A stretch of 64,000 nucleotides of DNA from JAHEDH01 sp963753285 (GTDB lineage: Bacteria; Actinomycetota; Acidimicrobiia; Spongiisociales; ZC4RG35), in NCBI GenBank assembly GCA_963753285.1, contig CAVWBT010000011.1, forward strand, positions 137,798 through 201,797, given 5' to 3'. The translations under genes and the position numbers were made by a program. Of this stretch, positions 8,376 through 18,749 are shown in pieces. Position 1 is the first letter of the stretch. Every line of letters begins with the position of its first letter. The notes beneath the pieces were generated by a model, which saw nothing but the letters and a program-made list of their open reading frames with translations, was not told where the DNA came from and searched no databases.

Positions 8376-10090
8376 ATGTACTCGGATTCCAGGCTCGCCA
8401 ACGAGGGCGCCAACGTCATCGCCACCGCCTGGAACGACTTCTCAGATCGCTTCTCGATCGTCACCCGGCGAGCCCGCCACCGTTTCCTCGCCGCCGACTG
8501 GCAGGCGATCGCTGCCGACCACGTCGAGCGTCTCGATCTGTACTCCTCGTTCGTCTCGCGTGCCGAGACCGACATCCGCACGTTGCTCGGCGACCGGCTG
8601 GACGCTCGGGATGTCTGGATCGGCATGCGCGCGGTGTACTCCGGTCTGGTGAACGCCCGACCCGACTGGGAGCTGGCGGAGACGTTCTACAACTCGATCA
8701 CCCGACGGATCTTCGCCACCGTCGGCGTCGACCCTCGAATCGAGTTCGTCGCCAGCGACTACCCCGACAGGGCTCCGGGCCCGGTCGGGCGACTCGTCAC
8801 GTCGTACGTCGGGGAAAACGTGGTCGAGGCGCTCCGGGCGGTCATGGAAGACGTCCGTCTCGATGCTGCCTGCGGGAACCTCGACGTCGACCTGAAGGCG
8901 GCATCGCTGCGGCTGCTGGAGCGCGCAGATCAGCTCGGGGCGGACTCCATCGAGTCGATCGAAGTGCTCCCGACGGTCTTCTTCCGGGGATCGGGAGCGT
9001 ATGTGGTCGGTCAGATGACTGCCGGCGGCAAGAGGACGCCGATCGCGCTCGCCATGTTGCATGGTGAAGGAGGCATTCGGATCGACGCCGTGATGACCAC
9101 CGAGAACGAGCTCAGTGTGCTGTTCTCGTTCACCCGATCGTATTTCCACGTCGCCATCGACCATCCCCACGAGGTGGTCGCCTATCTGCAACGGCTGATG
9201 CCCCGCAAGCGGCGGGCCGAGCTGTTCATCTCGCTGGGCTTCAACAAACACGGGAAGACCGAGTTGTTCAGGGAGCTGATGGTCCATCTCCGCTCCTCGG
9301 ATGACCGTTTCGAGATGGCGGCCGGAGTGCCGGGGCTCGTGATGGAGGTCTTCACCCTCCCGGGCTTCGATGTCGTCTTCAAGGTCATTCGGGACCGCTT
9401 CGGCGCCCCCAAACAGATCACTCGCGACCGGGTCATGAATCGATATCGACTGGTGTTCCGACATGACCGGGCCGGGCGCCTGGTCGATGCCCAGGAGTAC
9501 GAGCATCTCTCCTTCGCCGCCGACAGATTCGACGCGAACCTGTTGGACCAACTTCTCGAGAGTTGCGCGCGGACGGTCGTGAGGGACGGTGACACGGTCC
9601 ACATCGCCCATGCATACGTCGAGCGACGGGTGACCCCGCTCGATCTGTACGTCCAGCGGTACCGGGGTGGCGCGGCGGAGGCGGCGATCGTCGATTACGG
9701 CCAGGCGATCAAGGACCTCGCCGCCAGCGGGATCTTTCCCGGTGACATGCTGTTGAAGAACTTCGGCGTGACCCGTCACGGCCGTGTCGTCTTCTACGAC
9801 TACGACGAGCTCGCAACCCTCGACGACTGCACATTCCGGAAGCTGCCCATGAGCGATGATCCATACGACGACATGGCGGCCGAGCCCTGGTTCTCGGTTG
9901 GTCCGGGCGATGTCTTCCCCGAGGAGTTCGAGACGTTTCTCGGGCTGTCCGGCCGGCTGGGTGAGGTCTTCCGCGCCCATCACAGCGACATCTTCGAGGC
10001 GTCCGCCTGGAGGGAGTGGCAGCAGCGGGTCGCCGACGGCGATCGGTTGGAGGTCTTCCCGTACACCCGCAAACAGCGATTGGCGACGTC

Positions 10091-10094
<4 letters not shown>
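8376..10094 (+). CDS. aceK: Isocitrate dehydrogenase kinase/phosphatase (AceK family)
   Basis: A protein of about 570 residues, the full length of proteobacterial AceK, which switches isocitrate dehydrogenase on and off to divert carbon into the glyoxylate bypass. The C-terminal kinase/phosphatase core is strongly conserved: SGIFPGDMLLKNFGVTRHG, VVFYDYDE, EPWFSVGPGDVFPEEF, plus VIRDRFGAPK and an RLVFRHDRAGR segment for nucleotide binding. Start is ATG 8376 (GGAAG about 10 bases upstream); 8367 and 8346 are possible. No icd, aceA or aceB is nearby. AceK is best known from proteobacteria, so its presence here is notable. It overlaps the moxR start by four bases. Confidence 0.92.
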
Positions 10095-11043
<949 letters not shown>

Positions 11044-11047
<4 letters not shown>

Positions 11048-12210
11048 CCCGCCGGCTGCTGCGACCGACGATGCTGCTTGTCGTGGTGGCCTTCATCGTC
11101 CGGGTCGAGCCGCTGCTCGGTCTTGCCTGCGGCCTGGGTCTGTGGCTCGTGTGGGCGTGGGCAGGCCCTCGACAGGCCCTCGCAACGGTCGACGTCGTTC
11201 GTTCCCACCCTGGCCGGGTCATGTGGGGCGACGAGTTCGGCGTCTCGATCGAGCTGACAACCCGGCGGCCCCTGCGGTGGCTCGAGGTCTCCGACATCGC
11301 CCCCTTCGACCTGGGTGGGAGCGCGAGGTATGCGATCGACTTGGATCCGGGTGAACCCGCCAGACTGCAGCGGACGATCGCCGCGAGACGTCGCGGACTG
11401 CACACGATCGGCCCAACCCTGCTCACGACCGGAGACCTGTTCTCGATCGCTCTCCACGCCCGGCAGGCCGGCGAGACTCGCAGCCTCCTGGTCTACCCCC
11501 AGATCGTGCCCGTCGGGGAGATCGCCGTGGTGCCCGAGTCTCCCGAGCCGGTGGTGGTCACCACTCGCCCGCTGTTCTTCGACCCTCACCGGATTCGCGG
11601 CGTTCGCGGCTACCAGCCGGGTGATCCCTTCAGGTCGATCCACTGGACGTCGTCGGCCTCGGCCGGCGAGCTCCTCGTCAAGGAGTTGGAGCCGGCGTCA
11701 CATCAGGATGTGGTCGTGTCGGTCGACATGGCACAGATGTCCCATCCGCTGTCCGGCCGCCATCGAAGCGGTGAGTTGGCCGTCGTGGTGGCAGCGTCTC
11801 TTCTCAATCACTACGTGACGATCGAGCGGCGGCCGACCGGCCTCAGGCTCGCCGGCCTCGACGGCGTGGTGGGCGCGGCCGTGGACATCGACGCTCCGCC
11901 GGAACTCGACGACGCCCACCTGATGGAGGCTCTGGAGATGCTGGCGCGTGTGCGGCTACACCGCGATCGCCAGTCGCACGGACTGCTCGATCCGTTCGGT
12001 CTCGGCTTCGGCACCACCCTGCTCCATGTGGTGGGGCAGCTGTCTGAGACCCAACTCGTCGACCTCGTCGGACTGCGACGGCGGGGACTCTCGGTTCGGG
12101 TCATCGTGACCGGTGGTGAGCCTGGTCCGCGCATCCGGTCGGGCCTCGACATGGAGGGGATCGGGCTCGCCGTCGTCGATCGGTCCGCCGACATCGGGGA
12201 GTGGGAGTGA
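11044..12210 (+). CDS. DUF58 domain-containing membrane protein
   Basis: A 388-residue protein with two hydrophobic segments near the N-terminus (about residues 8-40), a beta-rich stretch, and the DUF58 signature RGVRGYQPGDPFRSIHW near residue 186 followed by a vWA-like region (VVVSVDMAQMSH). DUF58 proteins are the usual partners of MoxR ATPases; the precise function is unknown. Stop/start overlaps on both sides place it in the middle of the MoxR-DUF58-DUF4129 operon. Confidence 0.9.
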
Positions 12211-13619
12211 ACCCCGCGTCGATACTGGTCATGACGGTGATGGCCGCGTGTTTCGGGCAGATCGTCGGCCGCGCCGTCGACGAAGTCGGAGCGGTAGCCG
12301 GACTCGTTCTCGGCGTGCTGACCGGGCTCGCTGCGGGCGCATTCGCCACCGTGCGACCGCCGGATCCCGCCGGTCTCACATGGCGGCGGATCGAGTTCTT
12401 CGCCTTTCCGATGGTCGGCCTCGTTGTTCTCATGGTGACGGGTGGCGTCGTCGGCGTGCTCTCGACGGTGGTGACACTGCTCATCGTGGTGACCGTCCGC
12501 ACGCTCATCGAATCGACCGCCGGCGATCTCGCAACGATGGAACGCATGCTCGACGATCGACCGACCGGCGCCCCGGCGGATCGCATGCGGCTTCGGATGC
12601 TCGGCGTCGGCCTGTTCCTCGCTTCGGTCGCCGGATACACGATCGGCGTCGAAGCGGGATTCACCGATCTCGCCCGACCGGCCGTCGGCGGCCAGATGAT
12701 CGCCGTCGTCCTGTGGTTCGGGACGGGGATCATCTCGATCGGGGCCGTCAGCCGGCGCGCTCGGCAGGGGGCCTGGCGTGTCAACGGCGTCGAGGTGAGC
12801 GACGGCCTGGCCGACCGGTGGGCTGTCGGTGTCGTCGGAGCCGCACTGGTGGTCGTGACGACCGCAGTCGTCTTCCCGATCGCAACGGATCAGATCTCGG
12901 CGTTGCCCGCCCAGGCGATCAGTGAGACCGACGGACTGAATGGATTCGTGACGAGGGCGATGGAGTTCCTGTCCCGTGACACGGGTGCCGCCGAGAGCGC
13001 CCGACCAGAAGCCGACGACGAGAACACCACCGCCTTGATCGAATCCCTCGAGGCAACCAGGACGGACAGCCCGGATTGGGTCGGCTACCTGCTGCTCGCC
13101 GGTGTCATCGGGACCATCTTCGTGTGGGCGATCCGGGCCGGGCGCAACGCCCGCTTCGCCCGGGGGGCGTCACCGATCGGGGCCGGCGGTTGGAACGATG
13201 CGAAAGCGTTGTTCGCCGCGCTCGGCCGAGAGCTGGGTGCCTTGTTCGCCGCGCTGGTCAGATTGATCAAGGCGATCCGATGGCGTCGCCCCCCGGCGCC
13301 GAGCAGACCGAGCGCCGCCGCGGCCATCCGAGATACGCCGAGCCGGCGCGGATGGTCGCCTGCCGACCCGACCGAACGCCGGATCGCACGGTCGTTCGCA
13401 GCGATGGCCGACCTCGAGACCCCCCGACGTGGAGAGACACCTGCAGAGGTCGCACGAGCGGTCGGGAGGCGGACGGATCCCGACGGTGCCTCCACGGTGC
13501 TCGGCGGATACCTGCAGGCCCGGTACTCGCCTGAGCCGGTGGAGGACGCGACGGCGGACCGGGTCGAACAGGCGGCTCGTCGCGTGACCGAAGCGGCGCG
13601 GCAACCAGACGGCGGCTGA
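12207..13619 (+). CDS. Membrane protein with C-terminal DUF4129-like domain
   Basis: A protein of about 470 residues with four N-terminal helices (to about 105), two further helices near 140-185, one near 210-230 and one near 290-310. It ends in a cytoplasmic DUF4129-like domain (ERRIARSFAAMADLETPRRGETPAEVARAV). In many actinobacteria the third gene of this operon is a transglutaminase with DUF3488 and DUF4129 parts; here no transglutaminase core (Cys-His-Asp) is visible between the membrane part and the DUF4129 end. GTG 12207 is chosen since GGGGAG lies five bases upstream and it overlaps the DUF58 stop; GTG 12201 is possible. Confidence 0.8.
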   Translation: MNPASILVMTVMAACFGQIVGRAVDEVGAVAGLVLGVLTGLAAGAFATVRPPDPAGLTWRRIEFFAFPMVGLVVLMVTGGVVGVLSTVVTLLIVVTVRTLIESTAGDLATMERMLDDRPTGAPADRMRLRMLGVGLFLASVAGYTIGVEAGFTDLARPAVGGQMIAVVLWFGTGIISIGAVSRRARQGAWRVNGVEVSDGLADRWAVGVVGAALVVVTTAVVFPIATDQISALPAQAISETDGLNGFVTRAMEFLSRDTGAAESARPEADDENTTALIESLEATRTDSPDWVGYLLLAGVIGTIFVWAIRAGRNARFARGASPIGAGGWNDAKALFAALGRELGALFAALVRLIKAIRWRRPPAPSRPSAAAAIRDTPSRRGWSPADPTERRIARSFAAMADLETPRRGETPAEVARAVGRRTDPDGASTVLGGYLQARYSPEPVEDATADRVEQAARRVTEAARQPDGG

Positions 13620-13620
13620 C

Positions 13621-13640
13621 GTTCCCGTCGGGTCGGGAAC
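13621..13640 (+). terminator. Hairpin terminator after the MoxR operon
   Basis: Arms GTTCCCG and CGGGAAC form a 7-bp stem with a six-base loop, starting two bases after the DUF4129 gene stop. There is no T run, as is common in GC-rich actinobacteria. Confidence 0.55.
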
Positions 13641-13670
13641 TCCGGCTCTGGCGTCGGATCTGGCGATGGG

Positions 13671-13676
13671 TAGTGT
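13671..13676 (+). promoter_or_regulatory. Putative -10 box TAGTGT for the GNAT-acyl-CoA synthetase gene
   Basis: TAGTGT fits the local TAnnnT pattern. It leaves a leader of about 20 bases containing AGGAGAT before GTG 13703. Confidence 0.4.
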
Positions 13677-13702
13677 TCCGTCCGAGCGTTCCAGGAGATC
13701 CG

Positions 13703-16426
13703 GTGGCCGACTACCCGTCCGAATTCGAACTCGATGTCGTGCTGAGAGATGGCGAGACGGTCCAGGTGCGCCCGATCACGCCGGACGACGGCCCACTGCT
13801 GGTCGATTTCTTCGAGCGGATGGGGCCGGAGAGCCGCTACTTCCGTTTCTTCCGGGTGAAGCAGAGTCTCCCTCCGGAGGAGGTCGAGTTCTTCACGAAC
13901 GTCGACTACGACAATCGGATGGCGCTCATCGTCCTCGACGACGACTCCATGATCGCCGTTGCCCGATACGACCGTGAGGCGAACGGTTCACCCAGGGCCG
14001 AGGTGGCCTTCGCCGTGGCCGACGACCAACAGGGACGCGGTCTCGGCACCGAGCTTCTTCAGCTGCTGACGTCGCACGCACGTCAGAACGGGGTCGAGCA
14101 GTTCCAGGCGTTCGTGCTGCCGGAGAACGTGCAGATGATGCGCGTGTTCCGCAACTCGGGATACGAGCTTCGCCGGACCGTCGACGATGGCGTGTACACG
14201 GTCGACTTCCCGGTCGCCTACACCGAGGGGGCGCGGGCCGCGGCAGAGCATCGGGAGAAGCGGGCGATCGCCGCATCCATCCTCCCGCTGTTCTTCCCTC
14301 GAAGCATCGCAGTCATCGGGGCGTCCACCCGATCCGGGGCGATCGGCAACACGCTCTTCCGGAACCTGCTGCATTCCGGGTTCGGCGGAGCGGTCTACCC
14401 GGTGAATCCGAACGCCACGGTCGTCAATTCGGTGAGGGCGTACAACACGGTGAGCGAGATCCCCGACGATGTGGACCTGGCGATCATGGCGGTACCGGTG
14501 TCGGCAGCGCTCGACGCCGCGCGCGACTGTGCCGCCAAAGGCGTGCGAGGGCTTGTGGTGATCACCGCCGGGTTCAGCGAGGTCGGCGGTGAGGGAGACG
14601 CCTTGGAGGACGAACTGCTCGACATCGTCCGCAAGGCCGGCATGCGCATGGTGGGTCCCAACTGCATGGGGCTGCTCAACACCGCACCGCCCGTGTCGAT
14701 GAACGCCACCTTCGCCCCGATCTACCCGCCCCCGGGCAACATTGCCATGTCGTCACAATCTGGCGCTCTCGGGATCGCCATTCTCGAGTACGCCAGCCGC
14801 AATGGTCTCGGTATCAGCCAGTTCGTCTCGGTCGGCAACAAGGCCGACGTGTCCGGCAACGACCTGCTCCTGCACTGGGAGGACGATCCGTCGACCGACG
14901 TGATCCTGCTCTATCTCGAGTCGTTCGGGAACCCGCGCCGGTTCGCTCGCCTCGCCCGTCGCGTCGCCCGCAAGAAGCCGATCGTGGCGGTGAAGTCGGG
15001 CCGTACGGCTGCCGGGTCTCGGGCGGCGTCATCTCACACCGGGGCGCTCGCCTCGCTCGATGTCGCAGTGGACGCGCTGTTCCAGCAGTCCGGCGTGATC
15101 CGAACGGAGACGCTCGAGGAGATGTTCGCCGTCGGGGCGCTGCTGGCGAACCAGCCGATCCCGAAAGGCCGCAGGGTCGGTATCGTCACGAATGCCGGTG
15201 GTCCCGGCATCCTGGCGGCCGATGCACTCGAATCGAGGGGTTTGCAGCTGCCGGAGTTCTCGCCGGAGTTGCGCGACCGACTGGAGGCCCAACTGCCGCC
15301 AGAGGCGTCGGTCCGGAACCCGGTTGACATGATCGCCGGCGCCAACGCCGACGACTTCCGCCACGTCATCTCTGAGGTGTTGCACAGCGGGGAGGTGGAT
15401 GCACTCATGGTGATCTACGTCCCGACTTCGCAGACCGGTCTTCTCGAGATCGGGAGGGCGGTCCGCGAGTCGGCCGAGCTCTACACGGGGGACACCACGA
15501 TCCTGTCGGTGTTCATGCAGTCCGACGAGATCTCGAATCTGATGAGCAGTGACATCGAGACCGTGCCGACGTACCCGTTCCCAGAGAACGCCGCGCGGGC
15601 GCTCGCGCGGGTCGTTCGTCACGGCGAATGGCTCCACCGCGATCCGGGTGAGATCCCGGAGTTCGCCGACGTCGATGTCGAAGCGGCCAAGGTCGTCATC
15701 GCCGACGCACTCGCCCGGATCGACGACGACGAGGGCGGTTGGCTCGAACCGGACGAGGTCGATGCAGTGCTCGGATCGTTCGGGATCGCCCTGCCGGAGA
15801 CGCGGACGGCGACGACGGCCGACGAGGCCGTTGCAGCTGCCGAAGACATCGGTGGGCCCGTTGCATTGAAGGTGATCTCCGAAACTGCACTGCACAAATC
15901 GGACGTCGGTGGCGTCATCCTCGATGTCGAAGGTGAGCAGGAGATCCGCGACAGCTTCGCTGCGGTGACCGCCGCCGTCGCAGAGCACGAAGGCGTTGTC
16001 GTTCAGGAGATGGTCGCCGGTGGTCACGAGATCCTCATCGGCATGACCGAGGACCCGAACTTCGGGCCGATGCTGGTGTACGGCCTCGGTGGTGTGTACG
16101 TCGAGTTGCTGAGGGACGTGGCGTTCCGGCTCAACCCGCTGACCGATGTCGACGCCGGCGAGATGATCGAAGAGATCAAGGGCGCCGATCTGCTCAAGGG
16201 CTATCGCAACATGCCGCTCGGTGACCGTGCCGCGTTGAAGGAGACGCTGCTGCGGGTGTCGGCGATGGTGACTGCGCTCCCGGAGATCATCGACATGGAC
16301 CTCAACCCGGTGAAGGTGTTGGAGCCCGGCGACGGCGTCAGGGCGGTGGACGCCCGCATCAAGGTCCGCCCCACCCAACCCGGCTGGTCCCCAGAGCTGT
16401 TGGACCTCCCCGCCGTCGTGTCATAG
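13703..16426 (+). CDS. GNAT acetyltransferase / ADP-forming acyl-CoA synthetase fusion (PatA-like)
   Basis: A 907-residue fusion. Residues about 15-170 are a GNAT acetyltransferase (AEVAFAVADDQQGRGLGTEL binds acetyl-CoA). Then come a CoA-binding domain (SIAVIGASTRSGAIGNT, near 200), a succinyl-CoA-ligase-like domain with ASSHTGALASLD near 440, and an ATP-grasp domain from about 690 (GGPVALKVISETALHKSDVG). This domain order is known from actinobacterial protein lysine acetyltransferases such as Streptomyces PatA. The SHTG histidine that carries phosphate in active ADP-forming synthetases is retained, so the synthetase half may be catalytic. GTG 13703 has AGGAGAT just upstream; ATG 13673 is less likely. 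Confidence 0.9.
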   Translation: MADYPSEFELDVVLRDGETVQVRPITPDDGPLLVDFFERMGPESRYFRFFRVKQSLPPEEVEFFTNVDYDNRMALIVLDDDSMIAVARYDREANGSPRAEVAFAVADDQQGRGLGTELLQLLTSHARQNGVEQFQAFVLPENVQMMRVFRNSGYELRRTVDDGVYTVDFPVAYTEGARAAAEHREKRAIAASILPLFFPRSIAVIGASTRSGAIGNTLFRNLLHSGFGGAVYPVNPNATVVNSVRAYNTVSEIPDDVDLAIMAVPVSAALDAARDCAAKGVRGLVVITAGFSEVGGEGDALEDELLDIVRKAGMRMVGPNCMGLLNTAPPVSMNATFAPIYPPPGNIAMSSQSGALGIAILEYASRNGLGISQFVSVGNKADVSGNDLLLHWEDDPSTDVILLYLESFGNPRRFARLARRVARKKPIVAVKSGRTAAGSRAASSHTGALASLDVAVDALFQQSGVIRTETLEEMFAVGALLANQPIPKGRRVGIVTNAGGPGILAADALESRGLQLPEFSPELRDRLEAQLPPEASVRNPVDMIAGANADDFRHVISEVLHSGEVDALMVIYVPTSQTGLLEIGRAVRESAELYTGDTTILSVFMQSDEISNLMSSDIETVPTYPFPENAARALARVVRHGEWLHRDPGEIPEFADVDVEAAKVVIADALARIDDDEGGWLEPDEVDAVLGSFGIALPETRTATTADEAVAAAEDIGGPVALKVISETALHKSDVGGVILDVEGEQEIRDSFAAVTAAVAEHEGVVVQEMVAGGHEILIGMTEDPNFGPMLVYGLGGVYVELLRDVAFRLNPLTDVDAGEMIEEIKGADLLKGYRNMPLGDRAALKETLLRVSAMVTALPEIIDMDLNPVKVLEPGDGVRAVDARIKVRPTQPGWSPELLDLPAVVS

Positions 16427-16442
16427 CCTCGCTCGCAACGGC

Positions 16443-16533
16443 GTCATCGGTCATCAGTGGCTGCTGGTGCGAGATGGGTCGATCCAACCGACGACTGACG
16501 ACCGACAACCGAGAACGGCGATGCGAAGCGAGC
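16443..16533. repeat. Degenerate heptad-phased array before the enoyl-CoA hydratase gene
   Basis: Thirteen consecutive 7-mers in one phase, beginning GTCATCG, GTCATCA, GTGGCTG, and later CAACCGA, CGACTGA, CGACCGA, CAACCGA. It fills the gap after the synthetase gene and ends six bases before the TAGCCT box of the next gene. The GTCATCx unit matches the array at 1042-1083. Confidence 0.75.
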
Positions 16534-16539
16534 CCGGTG

Positions 16540-16545
16540 TAGCCT
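16540..16545 (+). promoter_or_regulatory. Leaderless -10 box TAGCCT
   Basis: TAGCCT ends exactly six bases before ATG 16552, placing transcription start at or next to the start codon. No Shine-Dalgarno is present in the spacer. Confidence 0.6.
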
Positions 16546-16551
16546 CGGGAC

Positions 16552-17319
16552 ATGTCTCTCGTGAACTTCGAAGTCGACGGCGCTGTCGCCGTCGTCACGC
16601 TCAACCGTCCGCCCGTCAATGCGCTCTCCGAAGAGCTCTCCAACGACCTGCTGGAAGCCTTCGAGAGATGTCAGGACGATTCGATCCGCGCCGTCGTCGT
16701 GACCGGTGATCCCCATTTTGCTGCCGGTGCCGACATCAAGGGCTTCAAGATGGCACACGAGAGCGGCACCGACGACACTCTGGCGCGTGCACTCGTCGAC
16801 GCGGCATGGGCGCTGGAGCGCCTGGAGAAGCCGACGGTCGCCGCGGTGCGGGGATATGCACTGGGCGGTGGACTCGAGTTGGCGATGGCGGCGGACTTTC
16901 GATTCTTGGCGGCAGACGCCCAGGTCGGCCAGCCCGAGATCAAGCTCGGCGTCATCCCGGGGGCCGGTGGCACCCAGCGGCTGACGCGCATCGTGGGTAT
17001 CCAGAAGGCCAAGGACATCGTCTACAGCGGCCGGTTCGTCGGTGCGGACGAGGCGCTCCAGATCGGTCTTGCCGACCGGGTCGTTCCCGCCGATGGACTA
17101 CTCGATGCAGCGATGGAGGCGGCACGCACGTATGCGAAGGGGCCGACGAAGGCGATCGCTGCTGCGAAGCATGCGATCAACAACGGGACCGGCCGCCCGA
17201 TGGAGGATCGGATTCAAATCGAGGCGCACGCCTTCAACTCGATCTTCCGGACCGACGACGCCAAAGAGGGCGTTGCGGCCTTCGTCGAGAAACGCGAAGC
17301 CGAGTTCCGAGGGTCGTGA
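16552..17319 (+). CDS. Enoyl-CoA hydratase/isomerase family protein
   Basis: A 255-residue crotonase-fold enzyme, probably hydrating trans-2-enoyl-CoA in fatty-acid beta-oxidation. The oxyanion-hole segment AAGADIKGF (about residue 60), and the two catalytic glutamates in YALGGGLELAMAADFR (about 113) and GQPEIKLGVIPGAGGTQRL (about 133), are all present. It starts at a leaderless ATG. Its stop overlaps the GTG of the next gene, so the small downstream unknowns are probably co-transcribed. Exact substrate cannot be read from sequence. Confidence 0.92.
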   Translation: MSLVNFEVDGAVAVVTLNRPPVNALSEELSNDLLEAFERCQDDSIRAVVVTGDPHFAAGADIKGFKMAHESGTDDTLARALVDAAWALERLEKPTVAAVRGYALGGGLELAMAADFRFLAADAQVGQPEIKLGVIPGAGGTQRLTRIVGIQKAKDIVYSGRFVGADEALQIGLADRVVPADGLLDAAMEAARTYAKGPTKAIAAAKHAINNGTGRPMEDRIQIEAHAFNSIFRTDDAKEGVAAFVEKREAEFRGS

Positions 17320-17870
17320 ACCCCGGGGACGCGCCGCTCGACGTCAGTTCCGCCCACATGCTGGTCGGTCCGGCCGAGCTCCGTCGTATCAGCCCTTGGG
17401 GCTTCCCGGCTGCGGCGCTCTCGGCCAACGGGACGACGTTGGCGTTGCTCGGACGGATGGGCTGGTTTCGTATCTACTTCGGTCGGGGTCAGCGGATCGA
17501 ACTCGTCGACGGGACTCGTTGGACGCTGACGGCACGAACGACGGGCGGCACCATCAGTCCGGTGATCATCGATCGGTCGGGGCGCAAGGTCACCCAGGCC
17601 GGCTTCCGGCACGGAACCTATGGCCTGAACGGTCGCGACTACGCCTGTGTGCTGCATCCCGCCGACACCCGCGGTTTCGGTCGAGCGAATCGTTGGATGC
17701 TCAGCAACGACGACGGGGAGCTCGCAACGCTGATCCGATCGCCGCTGCAGGTGTCCGCCAGACGACCGGTCCATCTCGGGGCGGTGCTGATGTCGTTCGC
17801 GCTCGTCAGGTTCGGGCTGCCCGAGGAGTCGGCCCCGGTGATGCCGTCGTTCCGTTGGGGAGCCAGGTGA
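17316..17870 (+). CDS. Protein of unknown function, 184 residues
   Basis: I do not recognise a family. The protein looks beta-rich, with many glycines and alternating hydrophobic residues (WFRIYFGRGQRIELVDG, WTLTARTTGG). It has no signal peptide, and a mildly hydrophobic stretch near the C-terminus (VHLGAVLMSFALVRFGLPEE). The GTG start overlaps the enoyl-CoA hydratase stop, and its stop overlaps the following lipoprotein start, so it sits in a three-gene operon. Codon use matches neighbours, so it is a real gene. Confidence 0.75.
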   Translation: MNPGDAPLDVSSAHMLVGPAELRRISPWGFPAAALSANGTTLALLGRMGWFRIYFGRGQRIELVDGTRWTLTARTTGGTISPVIIDRSGRKVTQAGFRHGTYGLNGRDYACVLHPADTRGFGRANRWMLSNDDGELATLIRSPLQVSARRPVHLGAVLMSFALVRFGLPEESAPVMPSFRWGAR

Positions 17871-18250
17871 ATCACAGGTCCGCTCTCATTTGTGTGCTGC
17901 TCGCTGTCGTCTCTGGGTGCTCCGAGCCCACCGTGCTCGACGTGACGGACGACGAGTTGAGGCCGACGATCGTGACGTGGGTCGTGCAAACAGGACTGGC
18001 CGAGGACGACCCGGAGATCTGGCGTGCACGGCTCACAGAGGCGTGTGACCAGGGTGTTTGGGACGACGATGTCGCAGTCCAGCTGGCCGATCGATACGTC
18101 GACGAAGACCTCGATGTGGCGATGGAAGGCGTCTCAGATGGCGATGAACTCCGTGAACGTGCCGCTCAGGTGTTGTGGATCATGGCCGTCCAGGCATGTG
18201 GCGACGACTTCCCAGATGGTGAGATCGAGGAAGGCCCGCCCGGCGCCTGA
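17867..18250 (+). CDS. Small predicted lipoprotein
   Basis: A 127-residue exported protein. The signal peptide LICVLLAVVSGC has a lipobox ending at Cys16. The mature part is very acidic, with two further cysteines (EACDQGVW, VQACGDDF) that could form a disulfide. No family is recognised. GTG 17867 overlaps the preceding stop (GTGA). A similar short, acidic lipoprotein with cysteines lies at 27829. Confidence 0.75.
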   Translation: MNHRSALICVLLAVVSGCSEPTVLDVTDDELRPTIVTWVVQTGLAEDDPEIWRARLTEACDQGVWDDDVAVQLADRYVDEDLDVAMEGVSDGDELRERAAQVLWIMAVQACGDDFPDGEIEEGPPGA

Positions 18251-18257
18251 CTCGGAT

Positions 18258-18692
18258 TCAGCCTTCGATTCGCTTCTTCAGTCCGGCGAGGTTGCGGCGC
18301 CAGATGAAGCCGAGCACCGGCTTGGCGAAGAATGCCGTGACCGGTCCGCCCAGGTAGAGCGGGAAGGTCAGGTTCTCGGTCCAGGTGAAGCGGGTGGCTC
18401 CGGCGATGGGTGAAAGGGTGAAGTGGCCCTCGCCGGTCACGAGGCCGGTGTGCTTCACGCCGATGCTCTTGTGGTCGACCCAGTCGGTGACCTCCATGAG
18501 GTCGGTGGTCCGCAGCGGACCGACGACGGTCTCGACCTTCATGACGGTGCCCACGCCGGAGCGCTGCTCGGTCTGGAACTCGATGCTCTCGGCGTCGGCC
18601 ATCCATTCGACGTGAGACGGGAGGTCGGCTGCTTCGTCCCACACGACGTCCAGCGGTGCGTCGATGTCGATCGATTGTGTGATGCGTGCCAT
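18258..18692 (-). CDS. SRPBCC (polyketide cyclase/START-like) family protein
   Basis: A 144-residue protein with the typical START-like opening MARITQSIDIDAPLDVVWDE and the W-x-E-N strand (TRFTWTENLTFPLYLGG) followed by a long C-terminal helix ending LAGLKKRIEG. These small helix-grip proteins bind hydrophobic ligands; the ligand is unknown. Seven bases after a TACACA box lies ATG 18692, a weak match to the leaderless pattern. It converges with the lipoprotein gene upstream, seven bases apart. Confidence 0.85.
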   Translation of the reverse strand: MARITQSIDIDAPLDVVWDEAADLPSHVEWMADAESIEFQTEQRSGVGTVMKVETVVGPLRTTDLMEVTDWVDHKSIGVKHTGLVTGEGHFTLSPIAGATRFTWTENLTFPLYLGGPVTAFFAKPVLGFIWRRNLAGLKKRIEG

Positions 18693-18749
18693 GGCGTCTT
18701 GTGTACCCCCGTCGTCGACCGGCGAAACCCGCTTCCGGCCATGGCGTGG

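Noticed and set aside
17042..17866. Long frame running into the 17867 lipoprotein
   Set aside because: It is an Arg/Ser-rich shadow of the enoyl-CoA hydratase and the next gene; the real protein starts at GTG 17867 with a signal peptide.
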